Assembly (NCBI RefSeq): GCF_000422885.1
Contig: NZ_AUGX01000017.1
Span: 1-64,000, forward strand
Source of the DNA: Ottowia thiooxydans DSM 14619
GTDB taxonomy: Bacteria; Pseudomonadota; Gammaproteobacteria; Burkholderiales; Burkholderiaceae_C
DNA length: 64,000 bases
Direction of reading: 5' to 3'
Part shown: in pieces, positions 53,132 to 62,160 of the stretch
Position numbering within the stretch: position 1 is the first letter of the stretch
Layout of the letters: every line of letters starts with the position of its first letter
The notes under the pieces: model-generated
Databases searched by the model: none
Seen by the model: only the letters and a program-made list of their open reading frames with translations
Told to the model about the DNA's origin: nothing
Position numbers and translations under genes: made by a program

Positions 53132-54436
53132 TCACTCCTCCGCTTCCATGATTTCCCGCCAGTACTCGTACATGCCGCGGATCAATGTCTCAGTCACCAT
53201 GTGATCGGTGTCCTCAACCGCACGACCACCCATCTCCACCAGAGTGCGGTGCGAAGGCTTTTGCTCAAAGCCCATCTGCGACAACTCAATCACCTCACCA
53301 TCGTCCGCGGACACAAAGCCAGCCGGGCCAAACAAGTTGGCTTGGCGCAAGCGCCGTTGTGTCATTTCCTGCGTATCGTCCTCAAAGCCAAAGTGCGTCC
53401 AGACGAAATCAAAGGAGCCGTGACCATCAGGCTGGATGTGGCGCGTGGAGACGCTGTTGACCTGCTGCTGCAAGATAACGCTGGGAAAGAGCGTGGTCAT
53501 CACCGCCGTCGGCCCATTCCACCAGGGTTCAGGCACGATATCCAGGAAGCGAGGGTCGTGGAGCTGCATGCTCTCCTTGAAGCTGGAAACCTGGGTAACC
53601 TGTGAAGCACCCTCGGTCGCCTTTCCAGCGGAACCGCGCGTGGAAATCATGGCCGCATGACGGTGCTTTGCATCCATCTTCAGCTCGCTCTTGTTGTCAG
53701 CACGCCAGAGACCGAAAGTGACGAACCACGTATGAAGCAGGCCTGGGTGGTACGGGTCCTTGATGTTCTCCTGCATCAGCTTCCAGTTGCCGGGAATACG
53801 CTGGCGGTTGTATCCCAGGATCTTCAATTGGCGCCCGTTGAAAAGACGATCGAAGTAGCCCAGGATGACAGGGCCCAGAAAGTCTTCGAGCGACTCAACG
53901 CCATGATCAAAGCTTGCAAACACCACACCGCCGCGCGTAGCAACCTTGAGCTTGGTCAGGCCATGCTCTACGTTCTTGAAGTCGGCGGGCATGCCACCAT
54001 TGACCTTGCCATCCTGCTTCACACCTCGCCGAAACGGCACACCTTGCAGATCACCTTTGAGGGTGTAGCTCCACTGGTGATAGGGGCACACGAAATCTTT
54101 CTTGTTCCCGTGGCGTTCGCGGCAAAACTGCATACCCCGGTGAGCGCAAACGTTCTCGACCACGCTGATGCCACCATCCACGTCGCGCACCATGATGACC
54201 GAGCGCTCGCCCACCACCGTCCGTTTGAAGTCCCCGGCATTGGGTACCTCGGCCTCCAAACCCACGTAATTCCAGTGCTTGGTATAGAAGAAGCGTTCAA
54301 GCTCCTTCTTGTGCTGATCAGGGTCTGTGTACGCCATGAAAGGAATCCGGCTCGTACCCTCGGATTCCCACTGAAGCTTGATCGGGAAGGTGGGCGCGTT
54401 GGCGGCCGTCCCGGTTTCGTTTTCGGTGGTGCTCAT
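53132..54436 (-). CDS. nagG: Aromatic-ring hydroxylase, large subunit (salicylate 5-hydroxylase-like)
   Basis: A 434-residue Rieske oxygenase alpha subunit. The Rieske ligands are in VCAHRGMQFC (Cys-x-His) and VCPYHQWSY (Cys-x-x-His). The mononuclear iron site has the two His of NIKDPYHPGLLHTWF, and the bridging Asp/Glu usually seen just before is NIKD. The start is the ATG at 54436 with AAGGAG 7 bases ahead. With nagH, ferredoxin and reductase it should hydroxylate an aromatic acid to gentisate, as NagGH does with salicylate; a related acid cannot be excluded. Confidence 0.88.
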   Translation of the reverse strand: MSTTENETGTAANAPTFPIKLQWESEGTSRIPFMAYTDPDQHKKELERFFYTKHWNYVGLEAEVPNAGDFKRTVVGERSVIMVRDVDGGISVVENVCAHRGMQFCRERHGNKKDFVCPYHQWSYTLKGDLQGVPFRRGVKQDGKVNGGMPADFKNVEHGLTKLKVATRGGVVFASFDHGVESLEDFLGPVILGYFDRLFNGRQLKILGYNRQRIPGNWKLMQENIKDPYHPGLLHTWFVTFGLWRADNKSELKMDAKHRHAAMISTRGSAGKATEGASQVTQVSSFKESMQLHDPRFLDIVPEPWWNGPTAVMTTLFPSVILQQQVNSVSTRHIQPDGHGSFDFVWTHFGFEDDTQEMTQRRLRQANLFGPAGFVSADDGEVIELSQMGFEQKPSHRTLVEMGGRAVEDTDHMVTETLIRGMYEYWREIMEAEE

Positions 54437-54475
54437 CACTTGTCTCCTTTTCTGACTACCAGGAACGCTGCGGTC

Positions 54476-55171
54476 TCAGCTTGCCACAGTCACGGTGATA
54501 CCGGCCAGCCCTGCGATGTCGCCCTGCATCACATCGCCGGCAACCACGGCGTTCACACCTTCGGGCGTGCCGGTCATGATCAGATCGCCGGGCTCCAAGG
54601 TTTCGTACTCGCTGAGATAGGCAATGCACTCAGACACGGACCAGATCAGCTTGGCGACGTCAGACGACTGACGCGCATCGCCATTGACGGTGACGCTGAT
54701 AGCGCCCTCCCCTACATGGCCCACATCTGCCACTCGGCCAATGCTCCCCACAGGGGCCGACTGCGCGAAGGACTTGCCAAATTCCCACGGCCGACCTTTG
54801 TCGCGGGCATCGAGCTGCAGATCGCGGCGCGTCATATCAAGGCCAGTGGCGTAACCGTAGACATGCTTCAGGGCGTCTCCCACCGCGATGTCTTTACCGC
54901 CGGTGCCAATGGCCACCACGAGTTCGATCTCATGGTGGAAATTGGCCGTCTTGGGTGGGTAGGGAACAGTCACGGGCGCCGAGGCATCCACTGCGGCGTT
55001 GGCCGGCTTCATGAAAAAGAACGGCGGATCGCGCTCTGGGTCTTTGCCCATCTCGCGCGCATGGGCGGCATAGTTGCGGCCAACACAGAAGATGCGGTTA
55101 ACGGGAAAGCGCTCGGTGATGCCAGCTACGGCAAGAGAGGTCACAGCGGCGGGGGCAATGGCGTAGTTCAT
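54476..55171 (-). CDS. nagK: Fumarylpyruvate hydrolase (FAH family)
   Basis: A 231-residue fumarylacetoacetase-fold protein: RIFCVGRNYAAHAREMG, PPFFFMKPANAAVD, NFHHEIELVVAIGTGGKDI (Glu-x-Glu metal site), GYATGLDMTRRDLQ and PGDLIMTGTPEGVNAV. In the gentisate path it splits fumarylpyruvate into fumarate and pyruvate. It lies between the gentisate dioxygenase and large-subunit genes. Confidence 0.9.
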   Translation of the reverse strand: MNYAIAPAAVTSLAVAGITERFPVNRIFCVGRNYAAHAREMGKDPERDPPFFFMKPANAAVDASAPVTVPYPPKTANFHHEIELVVAIGTGGKDIAVGDALKHVYGYATGLDMTRRDLQLDARDKGRPWEFGKSFAQSAPVGSIGRVADVGHVGEGAISVTVNGDARQSSDVAKLIWSVSECIAYLSEYETLEPGDLIMTGTPEGVNAVVAGDVMQGDIAGLAGITVTVAS

Positions 55172-55206
55172 ATGGGTTCGTGGATTAATTCAATAACCGG
55201 AGGGTT

Positions 55207-56262
55207 TCAGGCGCGCTGCTCACGCCATAGGCCAAGTGCCTGCTGAACGGGCCTGTCGGAGTAGCTGAAGAGCACAGTCTCAGGGCCAGCGCGCAGTTGG
55301 AGGCTGTGCCAAGAGGGCACAACGAGCACATCGTTTTCTTGCAGCGTGTAGTCGCGCCCTTCCACGCTGGCCTGTGCACTGCCTTGCAGGCAGACGTAGA
55401 CCGTGCCGTCGGTACAGCGGTAGGGTTGGGTCTCAAACCCGGCCGGCAACAACTGCGAGAACGCAGCCATAGTGGGCATGGGTGAGCGGCCAGTGGCCGG
55501 GTTAACGTAACGCTGCTTGTGACCAAAATGGGCTTCAGGCGTGCCACGGGCGACCGCCTTGAGCGAGGCGATGGTGCGCTCCCAGGGATAGACGAACACC
55601 TTGGTCGGCTCGGCAGGCTGTTGGTAAAAATCAACCGGCACCATGTTGGAGCCGTAGCGGGCCAGTGCATCACCTTCAGGGCGCGTCTCAGCCTGGTATT
55701 CAGACTCGCTTTTCTCAGCGAAGCCAGCATCGAGAAACCGCACAATGGGAATATCCAGGCCGTCGAGCCAGACCACCGGCTCCTGACCGAGATTGCCGTG
55801 ATCGTGCCAGGTCCAGGCCGGAGTGATGATGAAGTCGCCGCGGCGCATGGTGGTGCGCTCACCGTCCACAGCGGTGTAAGCACCCTCGCCGTCAAGCACG
55901 AGGCGCAGCGCAGTCTGCGTGTGGCGGTGTGCCGGCGCCACCTCACCAGGCATGATGAGCTGCAGGCCCGCGTACAGCGACTGCGTAATGCAGGATTGGC
56001 CACGCAGTGCGGGGTTCTCAAGAATGAGCACGCGGCGCTCGGCCTCCGCTGCGCTGATTAGTTGGCCAGCCTCCATGACCTGGCTGCGAACATCTGCATA
56101 GGCCCAGTGATGAGGGACAGCCGGCGAGCGCGGCTGCGGCGGCACCAGCGCGCCCAGCACTTCCCACAAGGGCGTCATGCTGCCCTGGCCGATACGCTCG
56201 TAATAAGCCTTGCGTTCAGCCAGCGCTTCAGGGGAATGGAGTTCGGGGGGTCTGGCGTTCAT
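55207..56262 (-). CDS. nagI: Gentisate 1,2-dioxygenase
   Basis: A 351-residue bicupin. The N-terminal iron site is in PGEVAPAHRHTQTALRLVLDG (core HRHTQTALRLVLDG) with ITPAWTWHDHGN giving the third His. The second cupin (CTDGTVYVCLQGSAQASV) lacks the full ligand set, as usual. It opens gentisate with oxygen to maleylpyruvate. A close relative, salicylate or 1-hydroxy-2-naphthoate dioxygenase, has a similar sequence, but the isomerase and hydrolase neighbours favour gentisate. GGAG precedes the ATG. Confidence 0.9.
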   Translation of the reverse strand: MNARPPELHSPEALAERKAYYERIGQGSMTPLWEVLGALVPPQPRSPAVPHHWAYADVRSQVMEAGQLISAAEAERRVLILENPALRGQSCITQSLYAGLQLIMPGEVAPAHRHTQTALRLVLDGEGAYTAVDGERTTMRRGDFIITPAWTWHDHGNLGQEPVVWLDGLDIPIVRFLDAGFAEKSESEYQAETRPEGDALARYGSNMVPVDFYQQPAEPTKVFVYPWERTIASLKAVARGTPEAHFGHKQRYVNPATGRSPMPTMAAFSQLLPAGFETQPYRCTDGTVYVCLQGSAQASVEGRDYTLQENDVLVVPSWHSLQLRAGPETVLFSYSDRPVQQALGLWREQRA

Positions 56263-56307
56263 AGTTGGCTCCGATGTCTAGGCAATCGTGGCTGGCGGGC
56301 GCCGGCC

Positions 56308-57291
56308 TCAGGTACCGCTCGCGTAGAACGCGTCGGCGTAAATCTGTTCAGGCAGTACGCCAAGCTGGCGCACCAGCAGCGTCGCGGCTTCGACCATGGG
56401 TGGCGCGCCGCAGAGATAGGCTCGAAATCCGGTAAGGCTTTTCCAGTCCTGCGTGATGGCTTCGGTCACGAGGCCGGTACGGCAGCTGTCCGCTTTGCCG
56501 GAGGTCACGGCAATGTGCACATGAAGCTGCGGGTGCTGGCGCTGCAACGCCAGCAGCCAGTCGCGGCCATAAATGTCGCGCTCTGAGCGCACACCAAAGT
56601 AGACGTGGATGGGATTGCTCATCCCGCTATCAATCACGCCGCGGATGATGGACAAAATGGGGGCCAATCCGGTGCCGCCTGCCACGCAGAGCATGGGCCC
56701 TTCATGTTTGCGGCGCAGGTAGGCCGAGCCGAGCGGCCCGCTGACGCGCACCGCGTCGCCTACCTTCAGCGTGTTGGCGATGTAACTGGTGACCCGTCCG
56801 CCCTCTACAAGACGCACATGGAACTCGAGTTCACTGTCACCGTGCAGACCCGCCATTGAATAGGGACGAATGTGCTCTGGCGTGAACTGAAGCTGAGCAT
56901 ACTGACCGGGAGAGAATTCCAGCGGTTTGGCCGCTTTCAGCCTGAGACGCTTGATATCGTGAGTCTGGTCCTCAATGGCGACGACCGTGGCCTTGATGAT
57001 CTTCGCAGTGTGGACCACTACCTCATCGGGCTCGGAGATTTCGACGGTGCAGGATTCGGTCAGAAAGGTCTGACAGGCCAGCACGTATTCCTCCTGGCCT
57101 GCTTGTGGCCGCTGCGCCTCACCACCGGACTCCAACACATCACCGCCCGACACCTTGCAACGACAAGTGCCACAGCGCCCGGCCAGACAGCTGTAAGACA
57201 CCGGCACATCGTTGGCGCGCAGTGCGTCTAGCAGGTTGACCCCAGGGGCCACGCTAAGCGTACGCTGGAGCGGGCGCACAAAAATTTCCAT
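56308..57291 (-). CDS. nagAa: Ferredoxin reductase component of ring hydroxylase
   Basis: The 327-residue product from the ATG at 57291 has an N-terminal plant-type 2Fe-2S domain ([16 protein letters not shown] with three Cys, then LACQTFL with the fourth). A flavin domain (RPYSMAG) and an NAD domain ([28 protein letters not shown]) follow. It feeds electrons from NAD(P)H to the ferredoxin. This is the first gene of the leftward operon, divergent from the LysR gene. Confidence 0.9.
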   Translation of the reverse strand: MEIFVRPLQRTLSVAPGVNLLDALRANDVPVSYSCLAGRCGTCRCKVSGGDVLESGGEAQRPQAGQEEYVLACQTFLTESCTVEISEPDEVVVHTAKIIKATVVAIEDQTHDIKRLRLKAAKPLEFSPGQYAQLQFTPEHIRPYSMAGLHGDSELEFHVRLVEGGRVTSYIANTLKVGDAVRVSGPLGSAYLRRKHEGPMLCVAGGTGLAPILSIIRGVIDSGMSNPIHVYFGVRSERDIYGRDWLLALQRQHPQLHVHIAVTSGKADSCRTGLVTEAITQDWKSLTGFRAYLCGAPPMVEAATLLVRQLGVLPEQIYADAFYASGT

Positions 57292-57402
57292 TTTGTTCTG
57301 TCTAACTTTGTCTCGTGGGAAATCACGGGCCAGCCCGTATGGGCATGCTGCGATCAATGGAAAGAATGATCACCGACATAGAAATATCAGTCAATACAAT
57401 GT

Positions 57403-57431
57403 CATCAATGTTTTTCATCATTGAAATCAAT
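57403..57431. promoter_or_regulatory. Operator-like repeats between nagAa and LysR genes
   Basis: TCAATG (57405-57410) and CATTGA (57419-57424) form an inverted repeat with an 8-base spacer, and ATTGA-AA-TCAAT (57420-57431) overlaps it. Both are plausible parts of a NagR/NahR-type binding region. The classic ATTCACGCT site is not obvious. Confidence 0.4.
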
Positions 57432-57459
57432 AATACTTTGTACAAAGGGAGCCCATGAC

Positions 57460-58386
57460 ATGGAACTCAAGGACATTGACCTGAACCTTCTGGTGATCTT
57501 CAACCAGCTGCTCGTGGAGAAAAAGGTAGGCAAAGTAGCGGAAAACCTGGGCCTGGGCCAGCCGGCGGTGAGCAACGCGCTAGCGCGGCTGCGCAAGCTT
57601 TTCGGTGACGAGCTTTTTCTGCGCACCTCCAGCGGCATGCAGCCCACGCCCTTCGCCGACCAGCTAGCCGAATCCATCGGCTATGCACTGAGCATGATCC
57701 ATGGAGCAGTCAACGCACGCAATTCCTTTGACCCCAAGACCAGCCAGCGCAGCTTCACCATTGGCATGACCGACATCGGGGAGATTTACTTTCTGCCGTT
57801 GCTGATGAAGCAATTGCAGAAGACGGCGCCGGGCATCTCCATCAGCACCGTGCGCAACACCGCGATCAATCTGAAGGATGCGATGGAAGCCGGGCAAATT
57901 GATCTGGCCATCGGACTTCTGCCGCAGTTGAAAGCGGGATTCTTCCAGCAGCGGCTTTTCATGCAGCAATACGTGTGCATGTACCGCAAAGGCCATGCAC
58001 TGAGCAAAAAGAAGTTGTCGCCCCAAGCCTTTTTCGAAGCGGACCACGTAGCCATCATCTCGGCCGGCACGGGCCACGGCCAGGTCGACGAGATTCTGGA
58101 TGCCGCGTCGCCGCGACGGCAGATCAAGCTGCATGTGCCGCACTTTGTGGCCGTAGGCCACATCCTGCAATCTACCGACCTCATCGCCACCGTACCGGAG
58201 CGCTTGGCCGAACGCATGACAAAGCCCTTTGGCCTCAGCTACGTGCAGCACCCAATAGAACTACCCCAGATTGCCATCAACCTTTTCTGGCACGCCAAAT
58301 ACCATAAGGACACCGCCAACCAATGGCTGCGAAGCACCGTGTTCGATCTGCATGCCGATAACCGCCAGCGGGTGGTGCGCGCCTGA
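57460..58386 (+). CDS. nagR: LysR-family regulator (NagR/NahR/DntR type)
   Basis: A 308-residue LysR regulator starting at the ATG at 57460 (MELKDIDLNLLVIFNQLL). Its helix-turn-helix is in KVAENLGLGQPAVSNALARL, and it continues with RKLFGDELFLRTSSGMQPTPFA (core DELFLRTSSGMQPT). The opening and the effector part (FTIGMTDIGEIYFLPLLM) closely match NahR/NagR/DntR, which answer to salicylate. It is divergent from nagAa, the arrangement seen in nag clusters, and should activate the operon when the aromatic acid is present. Confidence 0.92.
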   Translation: MELKDIDLNLLVIFNQLLVEKKVGKVAENLGLGQPAVSNALARLRKLFGDELFLRTSSGMQPTPFADQLAESIGYALSMIHGAVNARNSFDPKTSQRSFTIGMTDIGEIYFLPLLMKQLQKTAPGISISTVRNTAINLKDAMEAGQIDLAIGLLPQLKAGFFQQRLFMQQYVCMYRKGHALSKKKLSPQAFFEADHVAIISAGTGHGQVDEILDAASPRRQIKLHVPHFVAVGHILQSTDLIATVPERLAERMTKPFGLSYVQHPIELPQIAINLFWHAKYHKDTANQWLRSTVFDLHADNRQRVVRA

Positions 58387-58466
58387 ACCACAAAGCTGGG
58401 AACACAAGAACGCCTGATCAGTGGTGGGGCCCAGAGTCGGAGGCTGCTCTCTCCATCGAAACTGAG

Positions 58467-58916
58467 TCAGTTCGATGCACTCAGCTTCTTCTGAAGGAAC
58501 CGCGCAACCGACCCCAGTACAGGAAGCTTGGCAAATATCTCTTCTACCGGGTCCCAGTAATCCCTGTGCACAAGCACGAGGCCATCGGGCGCATATTCGA
58601 GATAGCTCGTGCCGCAGATGGCCATGGTCTGACCTGAGTCCCGGAGAAATCTCAGCTCCCACAGCAGAAAGCCTCTGTATCCGTTGGACGCACCTTCGAG
58701 GACCGTGAAGCGAGGCTCCTTGATCTGCTTGAACATGTGGCTGAAAACACCCTTGATGGCGCGTCTGCCACGCACTTCATTGAAAGGGTCTTTGAACACC
58801 GCCTGCTCGCTGTACAGAGATACCAGATCATCCAGGCGCGCAGGGTGAAGTGTTTCGTAGGCCACGGAGAGACGAATCAGTCTTGGGTCGGATATGTCCG
58901 CGCTCATAGCTCTCAT
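58467..58916 (-). CDS. SnoaL/NTF2-like protein
   Basis: A 149-residue NTF2-fold protein: VAYETLHPARLDDLVSLYSEQ, VFKDPFNEVRGRRAIKGVF and HRDYWDPVEEIFAKLPVLG. The fold serves as isomerase, cyclase or binding protein. Its start overlaps the SDR stop by 4 bases (ATGA). This type is a regular end member of the cluster with SDR, DUF3833, MFS, chalcone-isomerase-like, Cfa-like and DUF1365 genes; the exact role is unknown. Confidence 0.82.
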   Translation of the reverse strand: MRAMSADISDPRLIRLSVAYETLHPARLDDLVSLYSEQAVFKDPFNEVRGRRAIKGVFSHMFKQIKEPRFTVLEGASNGYRGFLLWELRFLRDSGQTMAICGTSYLEYAPDGLVLVHRDYWDPVEEIFAKLPVLGSVARFLQKKLSASN

Positions 58917-59704
58917 GCTCCAGTGATGCGGCGAACCGCCGAAAAATACCAGGCGTCAGGCATGCAGCGCATCAGCCGAACCCAACGTGTAAAGCGGCGT
59001 GGAAAATTCATCTCGAAGCGCCCTTCTGCCCAGCCGCGCAGCATATGCTGAGCCGCTTCATCCGGACGGATCAACGCGGGCATCTTGAAACTGTTCTGCG
59101 CCGTCAGCGGCGTTTCGACGAAGCCCGGGTTGATGATGGACACACCGAGCCCAAGGCCATGCAGATCGAGGTAGAGATTTTCCGCCAGGTTGTTCAGGGC
59201 GGCCTTGGTGGGACCGTAGGCCAGCGACATCGGAAGCCCGCGGTACCCTGCCACCGAACCGACCAATGACAGATGGCCGCGGCCTGCAGCCAGCAACATG
59301 GGCAGCACCGCTTCGAGTAAATGCAGCGCGCCACCATAGTTCACGGCCAAATGGCGTTGCATTTCAGGAAGGTCGAACTGGGTGGCACGCTGCGCCTGGT
59401 AATGACCGACGCAGTAGAGAATCAGGTCCGGAACACCGCCGCCATGTGCGAACACGGCCTGAGCTGCCGCCGCAACGGCTCCGGCATTGGTGACATCCAA
59501 AGGCACGGACAGGCACCCGGTGCGTCCGAGCACAAAATCCTTCAGCGCCGCATCATCGCGCGCGGAAACGATCACGCGAGCGCCCTGGCTGTACAACGCT
59601 TCCGCCGTCGCCCGCCCTATGCCTGACGACGCCCCAAGGATCCAGGCCGACCGTCCCTTCCAGTCGGTCAGCGGCGGGTTGAGGCCCTTGGATGACAGCA
59701 GCAT
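58913..59704 (-). CDS. SDR-family oxidoreductase
   Basis: A 263-residue short-chain dehydrogenase with WILGASSGIGRATAEAL, a Ser in LSLVGSVAGYRG and Tyr-x-x-x-Lys in YGPTKAALN. RVIVSARDDAAL suggests NADP(H). AAGGAG lies 7 bases ahead of the ATG and overlaps the DUF3833 gene's end, so translation is linked. It belongs to the lipid-type operon and may reduce a keto or aldehyde group on a modified fatty acid (inference). Confidence 0.9.
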   Translation of the reverse strand: MLLSSKGLNPPLTDWKGRSAWILGASSGIGRATAEALYSQGARVIVSARDDAALKDFVLGRTGCLSVPLDVTNAGAVAAAAQAVFAHGGGVPDLILYCVGHYQAQRATQFDLPEMQRHLAVNYGGALHLLEAVLPMLLAAGRGHLSLVGSVAGYRGLPMSLAYGPTKAALNNLAENLYLDLHGLGLGVSIINPGFVETPLTAQNSFKMPALIRPDEAAQHMLRGWAEGRFEMNFPRRFTRWVRLMRCMPDAWYFSAVRRITGA

Positions 59705-59708
59705 GCCA

Positions 59709-60293
59709 TCACTCCTTGATGAAGGTCAGCGTGATATCGCCCAGATGCACGCCGAACTTGCTCATGGCGGCTCGGTTGAGCATGATCCGGTCGTCCATCT
59801 GGTACATCCAGTCGTCCATGCTGACATTCCAGACTCTCCCGTCCACGGGCAGGGCCAGCACATAGTTCCAGTGGAAAGCATTGCCCGCAGTCTGGCCATT
59901 GGCCTCCCCGACCACATCGTCCGCCTTGCCGCTGTAGCGGCCTTCGCCCAAGTGCGTGAGGCGCCATACGCGCTGCTGCGTGCTGCCATCGCTGTAATCA
60001 AAGTGCTCATCAAGCACGCCCTCGTTGCCGTTCCAGCGGCCCGTCATGCGCACTTTGAAACGCTTGACCACCTTGCCCGAGCGATCCGTGAAGATGCCGT
60101 GAGCCGTCAGCGGACCGTTGAAGTATTGCCTCAGGTCCAGTACGGGACGCTCCTTGGCGTACTCTTGCACCGAAGGGGCTGCGCACCCTACCAGGAACAC
60201 CGCGAGGAATGCCGCGAGGAATGCCGCGAATGTGGCGCCCATGCAGAGCCGACGCAGCGACAAAAAGGGACTTGAAAATAACGCGTGCTTCAT
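59709..60293 (-). CDS. DUF3833 lipoprotein
   Basis: The 194-residue product (ATG at 60293, overlapping the MFS stop by 4 bases) has a signal peptide with repeated Ala-Phe-Leu steps and a lipobox LVGCAAP. Mature-part motifs RPVLDLRQYFNGPLTAHGIF, FKVRMTGRWNGNEGVLDEHF and MYQMDDRIMLNRAAMSKFG are those of DUF3833. It should be anchored to the inside of the outer or inner membrane. Function unknown; the beta-barrel look hints at binding a lipid. Confidence 0.88.
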   Translation of the reverse strand: MKHALFSSPFLSLRRLCMGATFAAFLAAFLAVFLVGCAAPSVQEYAKERPVLDLRQYFNGPLTAHGIFTDRSGKVVKRFKVRMTGRWNGNEGVLDEHFDYSDGSTQQRVWRLTHLGEGRYSGKADDVVGEANGQTAGNAFHWNYVLALPVDGRVWNVSMDDWMYQMDDRIMLNRAAMSKFGVHLGDITLTFIKE

Positions 60294-61564
60294 GCGAGCC
60301 TCCAGGATGAATGCAGGCGTTCTGCACGCCAGAGAAAAGCGACCGCCGTCAACTTGAGCAGACAAGGCAGACCGCCATAAGCCCAAGCCAGCGCCTGCAA
60401 ACCGGCCGGGTCTGTGCCGCCACTGGAGTAACCCGCAGCGGAAAGCAGAGGCAATGCGAGGCCAGCGGCCAAAGCGAGATTGAGTTTGGTCGCGCAGCTC
60501 CACCAGCCCACGTACCGGCCCTCACCGCGCCCGCCTTCGCCAGACTCGTGGATCACGCCAGTCAGCAAAGCGCCCGGCAGGACCAAATCCGCACCCAGCG
60601 CCAAGCCGCTCGCCAGGCAGATCGCCGCGAACGCCACTGAATCGCCCACTCCCAGCCAAGGAGTGAAGCCAAAAGCGAGCACACTGGCCAGCATGCCCGC
60701 ACGCCAAGTGGGGGCCAAGCCCCAGCGCGCCACTGCTTTCACCCAAAGCGGCAGACCCAAGGCGGCGGCGCCGAAATAGCACAGCAGCAGCACCGGTTGC
60801 AGCGACGGCGCTTGCAGCTGATCGGCGATAAAAAAGGGGAGCAATGTGGCGGGGATGGCAGCAGCTACGCCGTTGAGCATAAACACGGTGAGCAGCCGCT
60901 TGAAGCCTGCGTTCCTCCAAGGCGACGTCTCGCGGGTGGAGGCGGTTGCCGACACCACGACGCGTGGAGCTTTGAGCTGAGATAACCCCACCAGCCCCAG
61001 CGCCAAGCCAAGTGCCAGAACGACGCCGGTTGCATCAAAACCCAGCCAGATTGGCAACACGCTAGCCAGCAGCACACCCGCCAAGGTGGAGCCCTCACGC
61101 CACGCTGTGACGCGCGCACGCCATGTCGGCTCCCCACCCCAGCGGGTTCCCCAGGCTTGGTGAAGTATGGTGACCGCGCTGTAGGCCAAGGTGCATACCA
61201 GCAAGCTGGCGGCGAGCCAGCCCAGCATCGCAGCCTCTCCATCCAACGGTGGATGCCAGAGAGCAAAAAAGCCCAGCGCCATCAACACGCTACCCAAAGC
61301 CGCCAAACACCAAGCCGGAAACGGCCCCCGGTGCAACAGGCGATCAGCCAGGCGCCCCAAGGCGGGGTCCAAAAAGGCATCAAAAGCGCGGGTGGCCAAC
61401 AACACGGCGCCCAGCCCGGCGAGCGGCGCACCCGCCACGGAGGCATAGTGGTGCGGGAGGCTCACATACAGTGGCAATGACGCGAAGGCCAAAGGAGCAG
61501 CCAGCCCACCATAGGCCAACCCGGTTTGCCAGGACAGCGGTTGGGTGGCAATGGTCGGAGTCAT
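60290..61564 (-). CDS. MFS transporter (GPH/MelB-like)
   Basis: A 424-residue protein with about twelve membrane segments. It opens with GLAYGGLAAPLAFASLPLYV, and ATRAFDAFLDPALGRLADR holds the family's Asp-rich loop (D-A-x-x-D-P). In the photooxidative-stress clusters of other proteobacteria a transporter of this type travels with DUF3833 and SDR genes; its cargo is unknown. It follows the chalcone-isomerase-like gene by 17 bases. Confidence 0.88.
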   Translation of the reverse strand: MTPTIATQPLSWQTGLAYGGLAAPLAFASLPLYVSLPHHYASVAGAPLAGLGAVLLATRAFDAFLDPALGRLADRLLHRGPFPAWCLAALGSVLMALGFFALWHPPLDGEAAMLGWLAASLLVCTLAYSAVTILHQAWGTRWGGEPTWRARVTAWREGSTLAGVLLASVLPIWLGFDATGVVLALGLALGLVGLSQLKAPRVVVSATASTRETSPWRNAGFKRLLTVFMLNGVAAAIPATLLPFFIADQLQAPSLQPVLLLCYFGAAALGLPLWVKAVARWGLAPTWRAGMLASVLAFGFTPWLGVGDSVAFAAICLASGLALGADLVLPGALLTGVIHESGEGGRGEGRYVGWWSCATKLNLALAAGLALPLLSAAGYSSGGTDPAGLQALAWAYGGLPCLLKLTAVAFLWRAERLHSSWRLA

Positions 61565-61581
61565 GACTCGGTCACAAGCGA

Positions 61582-62160
61582 TCAGCTCAACCCAAGCAGT
61601 GCCGTGCGCAGCGCAGGTGAAGAGCTTTGAGGTGCAAGCCAGATACCGAAGAAAAGGCGGGCGTACTCGGCGTCTCGTATGCGAACGGTCTGCTTGCCGT
61701 TATGGACGAAGCTCACCTCCCCTTGTCCATCGCAAAGACCTAGCAGGCGGTCCCCGGCTGCCACGTCGGGAAAGGCCTGCGTCATCAGTGCGAGCCACTG
61801 CCGAGACTGCTCTTCCGTGAAGTTTCCGACCCTGCGCATTTCAGCGATAGAGCGCTCAGCTATGGCTTTGCCTTCCAGCTTACGCTCATAGACCAACTCC
61901 AGCGCGAACGCGTGCTGGGCATAGTTTTCCGGCAAGAACCCAGGCGCCGCCCATAGCCGAGCCTCGTAAACACGCAAGCCGAAGAAACGCAACACGCCCG
62001 TTCCCACCAAGCGCGCGGCAGGCAAGGCGGTGCGTAGCTCCACCGGAAGGTCTGCAGTCGTGGTCATGGCGTTTAGTTGTTTGGACATGGCAATGGGAGA
62101 AGAAAAAATGACGTTGGCGGCGCCCCACGCCAGTGCTTGGCGGCGTCGTATGGAGGTCAT
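61582..62160 (-). CDS. Chalcone-isomerase-like protein
   Basis: A 192-residue protein with LVGTGVLRFFGLRVYEARLW, FALELVYERKLEGKAIAERS and DRLLGLCDGQGEVSFVHNGKQ. These match the bacterial chalcone-isomerase-like group, probably a fatty-acid-binding fold in the periplasm rather than an isomerase. The N-terminus has a twin-Arg-like RRRQALAWGAANV segment that could be an export signal. It overlaps the methyltransferase stop by 4 bases. Confidence 0.82.
   Translation of the reverse strand: MTSIRRRQALAWGAANVIFSSPIAMSKQLNAMTTTADLPVELRTALPAARLVGTGVLRFFGLRVYEARLWAAPGFLPENYAQHAFALELVYERKLEGKAIAERSIAEMRRVGNFTEEQSRQWLALMTQAFPDVAAGDRLLGLCDGQGEVSFVHNGKQTVRIRDAEYARLFFGIWLAPQSSSPALRTALLGLS

Noticed and set aside
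53657-55246. 529-codon + strand frame in the nag region
   Set aside because: Antisense to nagG and nagK, whose motifs are unmistakable.
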